The position numbers and the translations under genes are program-made. A DNA stretch of 39,578 bases. It comes from an uncultured Meiothermus sp. Lineage in GTDB: Bacteria > Deinococcota > Deinococci > Deinococcales > Thermaceae. Shown piece after piece: positions 32,501-39,578 of the stretch (position 1 is the stretch's first letter; each line of letters opens with the position of its first letter). The stretch covers positions 1 to 39,578 of the forward strand of contig CALFDH010000151.1 of the NCBI GenBank assembly GCA_937950405.1. Direction: 5' to 3'. Below the pieces are notes generated by a model. The model searched no databases and was not told the origin of the DNA. It saw only the letters and a list, made by a program, of their open reading frames with translations.

Positions 32501-33889
32501 ATGAGGACGCAAAAAACCATCAGCCCGGTGGACGGGCGCGTTTACGTCGAGCGGGCGCTGGTGGGGTCGGAGGCGCTGGAGCAGGCCCTTTCGCAAGCGG
32601 CCAGGGCTCAGAAAGCCTGGGCCCGGACCCCCCTCGAGGACCGCATGGCCCTGGTGACCCGCATGGTGGAAATCTTGCTGGGGGCGGTGGACGCGGTGGC
32701 CGAAGAGCTCACCTGGCAGATGGGCCGCCCCATCCGCTATAGCCCCAAGGAGATTACGGGCGGCTTTGCCGAGCGGGCCCGCTACATGACCCGCATCGCC
32801 CCGGCGGCCCTGAAGGACGTTCCGGTGGATGAACTGCCGGGCTTCACCCGCTTCATCCGGCGGGAGCCTCTGGGGGTGGTGCTGGTGCTGGCCCCCTGGA
32901 ACTACCCCTACCTGACCTCGGTCAATACCATCGTGCCGGCCCTCCTGGCCGGGAACGTGGTGCTCTTGAAGCACTCCGCCCAGACCCCCCTGGTGGCCGA
33001 GCGCTACGCCTGGGCCTTCCAGGAGGCCGGACTGCCCGAGGGGGTCTTCCAGTACCTGCACATGGACCACGACCTGGTGGCCCAGGCCATTGCCGACCCA
33101 CGGGTGGCCTTTGTGGCCTTTACCGGCTCAGTGGCCGGGGGGCGGGCGGTGGAGCGGGCCGCGGCGGGGCACTTCAAGGGGGTGGCCCTAGAGCTGGGCG
33201 GCAAGGATCCGGCCTACGTGCGCCCGGACGCCGACCTCGAGTTCAGTGCGGTGAACCTGGTGGACGGGGCCATGTTCAACTCGGGCCAGTCCTGCTGCGG
33301 GGTGGAGCGCATCTACGTGCACGAGGCCATCTACGAGCCCTTCCTGGAGGCCTTTGTGGCCGAGACCCTGAAGCTCAGGCTGGGCAACCCCTTAGACCCC
33401 GAGACCACCCTGGGCCCCATGGTGCGCACCGAGGCCGCCGAGTTCGTGCGGGGCCAGATTGCCGAGGCACTGGCCCAGGGTGCGAAGGCCCTCATAGACC
33501 CCCGCCACTTTCCCGCCGACGCCCCCGGCACCCCCTACCTGGCGCCCCAGGTGCTGGTGGACGTGAACCACCGGATGCGGGTAATGGTGGAGGAAAGCTT
33601 TGGCCCGGTGGTGGGGATTATGAAAGTGCGAAGCGACGAGGAGGCCCTGGCCCTGATGAACGACTCCCCCTACGGCCTTACCGCCTCCATCTGGAGCCAG
33701 GACGAGGGGGCCGCGCTGGAGCTTGGAGCGGGCATAGAGACCGGCACGGTCTTCCTCAACCGCTGCGACTACCTCGACCCCGCCCTGGCCTGGACGGGGG
33801 TCAAGGAGTCCGGGCGGGGCTGCTCGCTTTCCATTCTGGGCTACGAGCAGCTGACCCGGCCCAAGTCGTATCATCTGCGTAAGGCTTGA
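32501..33889 (+). CDS. NAD(P)-dependent aldehyde dehydrogenase
   Basis: 462 residues. All ALDH landmarks are present: oxyanion Asn134 in VLAPWNYPYL, Lys157 in VLLKHSAQTP, FTGSVAGGRAV, general base Glu231 in VALELGGKDP, catalytic Cys265 in NSGQSCCGVERIY, and EESFGPVVGIM near the C terminus. It oxidises an aldehyde to the acid. By position it should act on the aldehyde made by the SDR, giving gamma-glutamylglycine if the starting amine is ethanolamine; this is inference. ATG 32501 lies 5 bp after the SDR stop, so the two are translated together. The ORF-track extension to 32042 overlaps the SDR gene and is rejected. Confidence 0.93.
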   Translation: MRTQKTISPVDGRVYVERALVGSEALEQALSQAARAQKAWARTPLEDRMALVTRMVEILLGAVDAVAEELTWQMGRPIRYSPKEITGGFAERARYMTRIAPAALKDVPVDELPGFTRFIRREPLGVVLVLAPWNYPYLTSVNTIVPALLAGNVVLLKHSAQTPLVAERYAWAFQEAGLPEGVFQYLHMDHDLVAQAIADPRVAFVAFTGSVAGGRAVERAAAGHFKGVALELGGKDPAYVRPDADLEFSAVNLVDGAMFNSGQSCCGVERIYVHEAIYEPFLEAFVAETLKLRLGNPLDPETTLGPMVRTEAAEFVRGQIAEALAQGAKALIDPRHFPADAPGTPYLAPQVLVDVNHRMRVMVEESFGPVVGIMKVRSDEEALALMNDSPYGLTASIWSQDEGAALELGAGIETGTVFLNRCDYLDPALAWTGVKESGRGCSLSILGYEQLTRPKSYHLRKA

Positions 33890-33942
33890 GCGAAGGTGGC
33901 CCAGCGCCTCGCTTCCAGCCGCTGCTGCCGCCGAGGACGCCT

Positions 33943-34638
33943 ATGAAGGTTGCTGTTTTGGTTTGTGACGACCCCCCGCCGGGCCTTCAGGGCATCGCGG
34001 GCGACTACCCCGCCATGTTCGAGCGGCTCCTGGGCCTGGCCCTCACCCCCTTCGATGTGCGAAAGGGAGCCTACCCCGCCCGGGTGGAAGATTTTTCGGG
34101 ATACCTGATTACGGGCTCCCGCGCCTCGGTCTACGACCCCCTGCCCTGGATACCCCCCCTGGAAGACTTTGTGCGGGCGATAGCGGCCTCCCGGAGCCGG
34201 TTGGTGGGGGTCTGTTTTGGGCACCAGATGATTGGGAAGGCCCTGGGGGGTAAGGTGGAGCGCTGGCCCCTGGGCTGGGGGGTGGGGGTGCACCGGTTTT
34301 CGATGTACCAGAAGGCCCCCTGGATGGCGCCGCCGCTGGAGGAAGTCCGGCTGATCCTCTCCTGCCAGGATCAGATTACCGTGCTCCCGCCGGGGGCGGT
34401 GGTGCTGGGGGGGAGCGAGTTCAGCCCCTATGCCTTTATTCAGGTAGGGGCGAACGTGCTGGGGATGCAGCCCCACCCCGAGTTTCCAAAAGCCTTTGCT
34501 GAAGCGCTGCTGGAGCAGCGGCGCGAGCGGGTGGGCGAGGCCCGCTACGCCGAGGCCCGGGCCAGCTTTGCCTTGGAGCCCACCGCGAAGGAGGTGGCGG
34601 GCTGGATTCGGCGTTTTCTCGCTACCGGGCCTTCCTGA
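33943..34638 (+). CDS. Class I glutamine amidotransferase-family hydrolase
   Basis: 231 residues. The triad-type residues are visible: nucleophile Cys91 in GVCFGHQMIGKALGG, and His178/Glu180 in MQPHPEF. SGYLITGSRASVYD and EFSPYAFIQVG fit the stand-alone GMP-synthase-like amidotransferases (COG0518) rather than PuuD itself. As the last catabolic step it could cleave the gamma-glutamyl amide and free glutamate, as PuuD does in the putrescine pathway. That role is inferred from position. ATG 33943 is preferred over TTG 33886, because residues before it have no family similarity. The stop codon overlaps the probable start of the next gene. Confidence 0.86.
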   Translation: MKVAVLVCDDPPPGLQGIAGDYPAMFERLLGLALTPFDVRKGAYPARVEDFSGYLITGSRASVYDPLPWIPPLEDFVRAIAASRSRLVGVCFGHQMIGKALGGKVERWPLGWGVGVHRFSMYQKAPWMAPPLEEVRLILSCQDQITVLPPGAVVLGGSEFSPYAFIQVGANVLGMQPHPEFPKAFAEALLEQRRERVGEARYAEARASFALEPTAKEVAGWIRRFLATGPS

Positions 34639-36404
34639 CGCAGTACCCGCCCTTCGATACCCTTACCGAGGCCGAGTGGGTGGGCCTCGAGGGGGCTTTG
34701 CGCCGGGTGCGCTTTGCGCCGGGGGAGGTCATCCTCTCCCCGGCCCAGCCCGAGGCCGAGGGGCTATTTGTGGTCTACCAGGGGGCGGTGCGCCTCGAGC
34801 AGGACGCTCAGGGAGTAGCCTGGCTCGAGCCTGGCGAGGCATTTGGCTACCCCTCGCTCTTGGGCCAGCAGCCCCCCAGCCTGACGGTGCGGGCCGAGGG
34901 CGAGGCCGAGTGCTTGCTTTTGAGCAAGGAAGCCTTCCGCCGCCTTTTGGAAAGGCCCGCCTTTGCCCTCTTCTTCAGCGCCCGCCTGGCCGAGCGGCTT
35001 CGGCTCCTGCAGCCTGCCGCCCTGAGCCTGCCCGACCTGGGGCAAGAGGCCCGCGAGGTGGCCGAAGCGGCAGTCTGGCTCGAGGCCGAGGCAAGCGTGG
35101 CCCAAGCCGCCCGACACATGCGCGACACGGGGGTGAGCGCCCTGCTCCTGCGTGCTCCAACCGGTCTGGCTATCCTCACCGACCGCGATCTGCGCAACCG
35201 GGTACTGGCCGAGGAGCGGCCCCCCAGCGCCCCCGCCCTCTCGGTGGCCAGCGCCCCGGCTCGCACCCTGCCGGCCCGCGCCCCCCTCTACGAAGCCCTG
35301 GCCTACATGGAGGCGCAGGGCATCCACCACCTGCCCCTGGTGGAGGGGGATAGGGTGGTGGGCCTCCTCACCGACCGGCTCTTTTTGCGTCGCTGGTTGC
35401 AGACCCCGCTGGCCCTGCTGCGTCGCTTGGAGGAGGGGAGCGATTCCGGTCTACTGGCCGAGTACCGCGAGCGGCTTCATGGCATTGTGCGGCAAATGTG
35501 GGCTGTGGGCTTTAGCCTGCCAGCCATCACCCGCCAGGTGAGCCTGCTGAACGATGCCCTGACCCAGAGCCTCCTGCGCTGCGCTGAAGCCCGCTTGGGC
35601 CCGCCCCCCTGCCCCTACGCCTGGCTGGCCCTGGGCTCCGAGGGCCGCACCGAGCAGGCCCTCCTGACCGACCAGGACAACGCCCTGGCCTACAAGGATC
35701 CCCAGGCCCGCCCCTACTTCCAGACCCTGGCCCAGCAGGTGCTCTCCGGGCTAATGGAGGCCGGGTTTCCCCCCTGCCCAGGGGGCTACATGGCCGACCG
35801 CTGGGGCTACGCTCTTTCTGAGTGGGAGGCCCACTTTCGCGCCTGGCTTGCACAACCCGAAGGGGATGCGCTCTTGGAGGCGCAGATTTTTTTGGACTTT
35901 CGCCCGATTGCCGGCACCCTCTCGCTGGAGCCCCTGCAGAACTACCTGCGCCAGGCCGCCAGAAGCCGCGCTTTCCTGACCGCCCTGGCCCGCTCGGCCC
36001 TGGTCTTCACCCCGCCGCTGGGGTTTCTGGGCCGTATCCACTGGGAGGAGGGGCAGGTCAACCTCAAGAAAGGGGGCCTCGCGGCCCTTGTGGCGCTGGC
36101 CCGGGTATACGGCCTCGAGGCCGGCTCGCTGGCCCGCCCCACCCTGGAGCGCCTGCGGGCCGCCGCTGAGGCCAGGCTCCTCCCCAGGGAAGAGGCCGAA
36201 GACCTCAGCGAGGCGTTTTTGTTTCTCTCCCACCTGCGCCTCAAGCACCAGCTCGAGGCCCTGAGCCGGGGCCAGCCCCCCTCCAACCGCGTAGCCCAAT
36301 CCTCCCTCAGCCCCCGCGAGCAGCAGCTACTCAGGCAGGTCTTCTGGCGCATCCGCCAGGCCCAGCAGGCGTTGGCTGGGCGGTTTAGGCTGCACGTGTT
36401 GTAA
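34635..36404 (+). CDS. cNMP-binding / CBS / DUF294 nucleotidyltransferase-like signalling protein
   Basis: About 589 residues if started at CTG 34635, or 574 from GTG 34680. The domains are in the usual order of the DUF294 group: a cyclic-nucleotide-binding-like domain (FDTLTEAEWVGLEGALRRVRFAPGEVILSPAQPEAEGLFVVYQG), a CBS pair (TGVSALLLRAPTGLAILTDRDLRNRVL; GIHHLPLVEGDRVVGLLTDR), a GlnD-like nucleotidyltransferase domain with ALGSEGRTEQALLTDQDNALAY, and a helical C-terminal DUF294_C domain. The strand FLTQYPPFDTLTEAEW encoded before GTG 34680 belongs to the cNMP domain, so the GTG start looks too late. The CTG at 34635 overlaps the upstream TGA. It probably senses a nucleotide; its link to the cluster is unknown. 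Confidence 0.82.
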   Translation: MTQYPPFDTLTEAEWVGLEGALRRVRFAPGEVILSPAQPEAEGLFVVYQGAVRLEQDAQGVAWLEPGEAFGYPSLLGQQPPSLTVRAEGEAECLLLSKEAFRRLLERPAFALFFSARLAERLRLLQPAALSLPDLGQEAREVAEAAVWLEAEASVAQAARHMRDTGVSALLLRAPTGLAILTDRDLRNRVLAEERPPSAPALSVASAPARTLPARAPLYEALAYMEAQGIHHLPLVEGDRVVGLLTDRLFLRRWLQTPLALLRRLEEGSDSGLLAEYRERLHGIVRQMWAVGFSLPAITRQVSLLNDALTQSLLRCAEARLGPPPCPYAWLALGSEGRTEQALLTDQDNALAYKDPQARPYFQTLAQQVLSGLMEAGFPPCPGGYMADRWGYALSEWEAHFRAWLAQPEGDALLEAQIFLDFRPIAGTLSLEPLQNYLRQAARSRAFLTALARSALVFTPPLGFLGRIHWEEGQVNLKKGGLAALVALARVYGLEAGSLARPTLERLRAAAEARLLPREEAEDLSEAFLFLSHLRLKHQLEALSRGQPPSNRVAQSSLSPREQQLLRQVFWRIRQAQQALAGRFRLHVL

Positions 36405-36518
36405 TGCCAGATTTAGTTTGTGGTGCTTCGCGAAAACGAAAACCCTAAAACAGTAGGTGGCCTAGACACAGACCCTCGAGGTCTCCTGAGCGTTATGACC
36501 TTGTTATATCCTTTTTTG

Positions 36519-36605
36519 TTGCATCCTTCCTCCATGCTGACCGTAGCCCACAGACCCTTCAGTGGCACATCCTCTTCCACTGGTGGCCTAGAGTGAAGGA
36601 TGTAA
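36519..36605. repeat. Nested inverted repeat (87 bp)
   Basis: TTGCATCCTTC (36519-36529) and GAAGGATGTAA (36595-36605) are inverted with one mismatch. Inside lies CAGTGG (36560) with CCACTG (36577). The flanks 36405-36518 hold nothing recognisable. It could be a small mobile-element relic or regulatory structure; a second copy was not seen in the window. Confidence 0.4.
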
Positions 36606-36611
36606 CGTGAA

Positions 36612-36895
36612 GTGGTATCACTCCTGGCAACTCTGGTCTTTATGGCTGGGTCGGCTCTAGCCTGGGCCTCCCCCGATGCCTATCACGACTCACATCAAAG
36701 TTCGACGCAACGAACCGCACCTTCCAGGTGAATGGGGTCTTGGTGAGCGTCACTGCGGCCACCCGCTACGAAGTCCAAGACGTATTGGTTAGCGCCGATA
36801 CCTTCTTCGCTACCAACCGCAACGGTGCGCGTGTGGAGGTCAAAGGTCTGCTGAGCTCGAGCGGCCTGGTGGCCAGCAAAGTCGAAATTAAGTAA
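36612..36895 (+). pseudogene. Remnant of an exported DUF5666-domain protein
   Basis: Two frames together look like the two ends of one exported protein. VVSLLATLVFMAGSALAWASPDAYHDSH (from 36612) is a signal peptide with cleavage near AWA. After a frame change near 36695 the sequence reads KFDATNRTFQVNGVLVSVTAATRYEVQDV..ARVEVKGLLSSSGLVASKVEIK-stop, a DUF5666-type beta unit. The central part is missing and no intact start codon is in frame; GTG AAG at 36607 is one frame off. An excellent terminator follows 17 bp after the stop, which supports a once-functional gene. Family recognition is by eye. Confidence 0.6.
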
Positions 36896-36911
36896 CCCGA
36901 CCCACTCCTAG

Positions 36912-36940
36912 CCCGGCGTGCCAGCACGCCGGGTTTTTTT
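36912..36940 (+). terminator. Strong intrinsic terminator
   Basis: CCCGGCGTGC, loop ca, GCACGCCGGG, then TTTTTTT: a perfect 10-bp stem and seven T residues. It terminates the DUF5666 remnant and insulates the helicase remnant downstream. Confidence 0.93.
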
Positions 36941-36975
36941 GTTATCAAGAGATTGAACCACCAAGAGAAGTTTCG

Positions 36976-37131
36976 ATAAGCCTCGCTGACTTGGGAATTT
37001 ATTAGCGCATAGAGTAGACCCCAATTCGGAAAAGCGACCCCCCCCACCATCTCCAGCCCGCACCCATAAGCGCAAGGAGCCGTCAAGCGGGGTTGTGCTC
37101 CGCCTCAATAAGCCTAGTTGACTTGGGAATT
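36976..37131 (+). repeat. Pair of 24-bp direct repeats 132 bp apart
   Basis: ATAAGCCTCGCTGACTTGGG (start of copy 36976-36999) and ATAAGCCTAGTTGACTTGGG (start of copy 37108-37131) match at 22 of 24 positions. The second copy supplies a TTGACT -35 element. The 108 bp between them contain no recognised gene. Confidence 0.6.
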
Positions 37132-37146
37132 CAGTCAGTGTAAAGT
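37118..37146 (+). promoter_or_regulatory. Promoter upstream of the helicase remnant
   Basis: TTGACT (37118-37123), 17 bp, TAAAGT (37141-37146) is a good housekeeping-type promoter. A CATAAT box at 37181-37186, nine bases before ATG 37196, is an alternative leaderless promoter. Confidence 0.55.
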
Positions 37147-37195
37147 TGAATTTCTCACTGCCTTCTGCTGTGTATTGTGGCATAATCAGGCTCAA

Positions 37196-39483
37196 ATGGA
37201 AATGGCAATTGACCGTGCTACTCGGCTCACAAGTTCCTGAGGGAGCTTCACAACATTAGGAGCCCGCTCCTCACTACTTTAGACAAGTATCCCTGGAGTT
37301 ACCGTCTCGACACGCTTCCAGAGCACCCCGATGTAAACTTTGTGGGCTTCTCGGGTGAGGGACTTGATTACATCTTTCGGGTAGCCCGACCAAAAATATC
37401 GCCACCCCCTACGCATCCTCACCTACTGGAGGGCTGGATAAAGGGCCCGCTCAATGACCCTAACAACCAGCCTGATCGAGTTGAATCGCGCGAGCTAGAT
37501 GTCGAAGGGGAACCCCGGATCATCCTGTTCGCGGAAGACCCTCGCCGCGAGAAAGCATGGCAGGACTGGTTTCAGGAGTGGAGTTCCTGGGCTAGTGCCG
37601 AACGCGCCAACCTGCTTGCTAAAAAGGTTTTTGAAGATTTCTACGCCCTAAAAGGTCGGCTTGACCGTGAAGGCGACCTTTTAGAGCTGGTGCTAGGGGA
37701 TGGAATACTGAGCTGGAGCCATCAGGGTGAGAGCGTGTTCCACCCGCTATTGTTACAACGGGTGCAGCTCGTGTTTGAACCGAATAAAGTCAAACCCGAG
37801 TTTCGCATAGTTGAAGCGGATTCGCCGCCAGAGTTATACGGGGCTGCACTTAGGGTGTGCATTGAGGATGCTGAAGCGGAGTCCCATATTCGAAAGGAGC
37901 TAGAAAAAGTAGGTTATCATCCGCTTGCGCCGGAGACCTCTGAGTTTTATATTTACACAGTCAATCGTTTGTATCAATCGGGTGAGTTTATCGGAGAAGG
38001 CCTTCCTCCGAAGTATTCCAGCGAGCCGCTTATAGGTCGCGTACCGGTGCTGTTTTTACGTCTTCGCAGCCAAGGGTTCTCGAGGCTTATTGATGGGGTG
38101 CTCGAAGTACTGCTGGAGCGCATAAGCGTTCTCACGCCGCTGCAACGGGTAGTAGGGGTAGAGGCAGGCCCGTACATTTCCGGCCAAACCTCTCTGGATG
38201 ATGTGGCTGAGTCCGAGACACGAAGCTGGGATCATGAAAGCATATTGGTGAGCAAGCCCATCAACCGTGAGCAACTCTTGGTTTTTAAAAATGTGCGCAA
38301 GCAAACCGGTGTTGTAGTGCAGGGCCCACCGGGCACCGGGAAGACCCACACCATCGCTAATCTTATTGGCCAGTTGTTAGCTGAGGGGAAAAGTGTGTTG
38401 GTCACAGCACACACCTCCAAAGCCCTTCGGGTGCTACGCGACAAGGTGGCCCCAGAACTCCAGCCCTTGTGTGTGAGTGTTTTGGACAACGACCAGGAGA
38501 GCCGACGACAGCTCGAGGCATCGGTTGCCTTCATTACAGAGAAGATGGGCCAGGGTCCTGAGAAGCTCTACGAGGAGTCCCGCACGCTTGAAAAGGCTCG
38601 TGAGCGTGTGCAAAGGGAACTGGCGGAAAAACGGCAAAAGCTAATTGAAGCCCTGGGTGGGGAGTATCGGGAGGTGGTTGCCGCCGGAGAAGGTTATGCT
38701 CCTTCCGAGGCCGCCCGCCTCGTGCGCGAGTACCAAGAAAAAGGTTACAACTGGATACCCGGTAAAGTACATACGAACGGCCTGATGCCTCTATCTACCG
38801 GTGAACTGGAAGAGCTGTACCAAAGCAATGCGGACATTAGCCCAGAGGACGAGGCCGAGCTTCGCGTGGGGCTGCCATTAATCGAGAAGCTTCCAGAGCC
38901 AAGTAGGGTAGAGAATTTGCAGCAACTCCTCCAGCAGCAGGTTCAGGAAAATAGCGAAAGACCTGAACTTTGGAAACACGAACCAAACCTAGAGCAACTT
39001 GAAGCACTCCAAAAGCAATTGAACCAAGTGCTCCACCCAGTCTTGCAAATCGAGCAATGGCAGCTATCTGTCATTGCGGCGGGTTTTGAGCCGCAGACTA
39101 TGCAAATCTGGACAGGTTTTATTGAGCAAATTGAGTCTACCCGAAAGCTTGCGCTTGAAGCTCAAAATATGCTTATCCAGTTTGAACCCTCGCTTTCGGA
39201 GGGTATTCCAGTTGCTGAGCAGGTTCAGCAAGCTGGCGAAATTGCAAACTTTCTGAAGAGTGGTAGGAAACTTGATTTGCTTACCCTGCTAGCCAAGCCC
39301 AAATGGAAAGCCTTCATCGAAAAAGCCCAAGTATCATCCGGTAAACCACGCACTTATGAGCATTTCCGAGCCCTCGAGTTCGACGCACGCCTTAGAGTAG
39401 AACGGCAGCACCTCTTGAAGCTTTGGGAGAAGCTATTACCTCGTTTGCTACCTGAAGTCAGCCCAACACACCTGAGTGCATGA
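37196..39483 (+). pseudogene. SF1 (Upf1-like) helicase, frameshifted and C-terminally truncated
   Basis: The track ORF starts at GTG 37342, but the same frame is open back to 37213 and reads HKFLRELHNIRSPLLTTLDKYPWSYRLDTLPEHPDVNFVGFSGEG. A second frame from ATG 37196 reads MEMAIDRATRLTSS-stop. Restoring one base near 37228 (ctc-cac-aag) joins them as MEMAIDRATRLHKFLREL, so the gene carries a frameshift. The Walker A motif is GVVVQGPPGTGKTHTIANLIGQLL, followed by VLVTAHTSKALRVLRDKV and a long helical insert. The frame stops at 39483 without the DE.. Walker B box or helicase motifs III-VI, so roughly half the enzyme is missing. The last residues overlap transposase DNA. Such helicases occur in DNA-repair and defence loci, but the role here is unknown. 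Confidence 0.78.
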
Positions 39484-39578
39484 GGTTGTGGGCAGCGATT
39501 TTGAGGTTGACCCTGGCTCGTAAAGACCAGAAGGTCTTGACCTGCCCCACGTGCAGGTGAAGCGAGCGGACCAGGGAA
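39458..39578 (-). mobile_element. C-terminal end of an insertion-sequence transposase (partial)
   Basis: The minus strand reads SLVRSLHLHVGQVKTFWSLRARVNLKIAAHNLMHSGVLG-stop, entering from beyond the window edge. The wording (..WSLRARVNLKIAAHNLM..) resembles the C-terminal helix of DDE transposases. Only 39 residues are visible, so the IS family cannot be assigned. Its stop lies inside the last codons of the helicase frame, so the element end is probably just upstream of 39458 and has truncated the helicase. No terminal inverted repeat could be defined with one end only. Confidence 0.6.

Noticed and set aside
36766-37086. 106-aa minus-strand ORF with 'AFPNWGLLYALINSQVSEAYRN'
   Set aside because: Runs antisense through the DUF5666 remnant and across a strong terminator; no start signal or family recognised.
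36976-37131. CRISPR-like repeat pair
   Set aside because: Only two copies, 108-bp spacer, no further units and no cas genes.

Overview
The window looks like a Meiothermus/Thermus-group (Deinococcota) chromosome. The evidence is GC-rich coding sequence with strong third-position G/C, very frequent CTCGAG hexamers, several genes whose TANNNT -10 box sits only 6-9 nt before the start codon (leaderless promoters), a futalosine-type menaquinone pair (mqnE-mqnA), and decayed low-complexity word repeats between genes. No rRNA, tRNA or CRISPR array was seen. Genus assignment is inference.

Layout. 1-1.7 kb: end of an OmpR-type response regulator and its histidine kinase. 2-4.2 kb: GMC oxidoreductase convergent with a Uma2-family protein. 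4.3-6.1 kb: GTPase TypA/BipA. 6.1-6.6 kb: a mazF/pemK-like toxin pseudogene cut by a ~127-bp repeat (family A). 6.6-9.4 kb: small secreted protein, PurU, HtrA-type protease. 9.8-12.6 kb: a large exported protein joining a zinc-peptidase-like domain, a TolB-like propeller and a beta-barrel. 13.1-16.1 kb: Ugp-like glycerol-3-phosphate ABC transporter without its ATPase. 16.2-18.6 kb: DUF3084 coiled-coil protein and LptB-like ATPase, then divergent gltX. 20.6-23.8 kb: mqnE-mqnA and a LacI-type regulator. 24.3-26.9 kb: PlsY-like protein and an ABC-F ATPase.

27.1-36.4 kb is the most coherent block: MocR-type regulator, ethanolamine-permease-like transporter, glutamine-synthetase-family ligase, SDR dehydrogenase, aldehyde dehydrogenase, class I glutamine amidotransferase and a cNMP/CBS/DUF294 protein. 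I infer a gamma-glutamylation route for an amino alcohol, most simply ethanolamine: uptake, ligation to glutamate, oxidation of the alcohol to aldehyde and acid, then release of glutamate and glycine. It resembles the Puu putrescine pathway, with an SDR in place of the amine oxidase.

36.4-39.6 kb is decaying DNA: a DUF5666 remnant, a strong terminator, and an SF1 helicase gene that is frameshifted near its start and truncated at its end beside the tail of a transposase.

The most unusual observation is a 75-bp segment inserted in frame, in the same reading frame, in two unrelated genes (mqnA and the ABC-F ATPase). Each copy is bounded by CCTCGAGC direct repeats and encodes a 25-residue peptide with the core SPAAS..LAP.GLE. 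It behaves like a protein-coding mobile element, analogous to Rickettsia palindromic elements. Two further repeat families (A: three copies plus a degenerate half; B: two copies) carry compensatory base changes in their stems.
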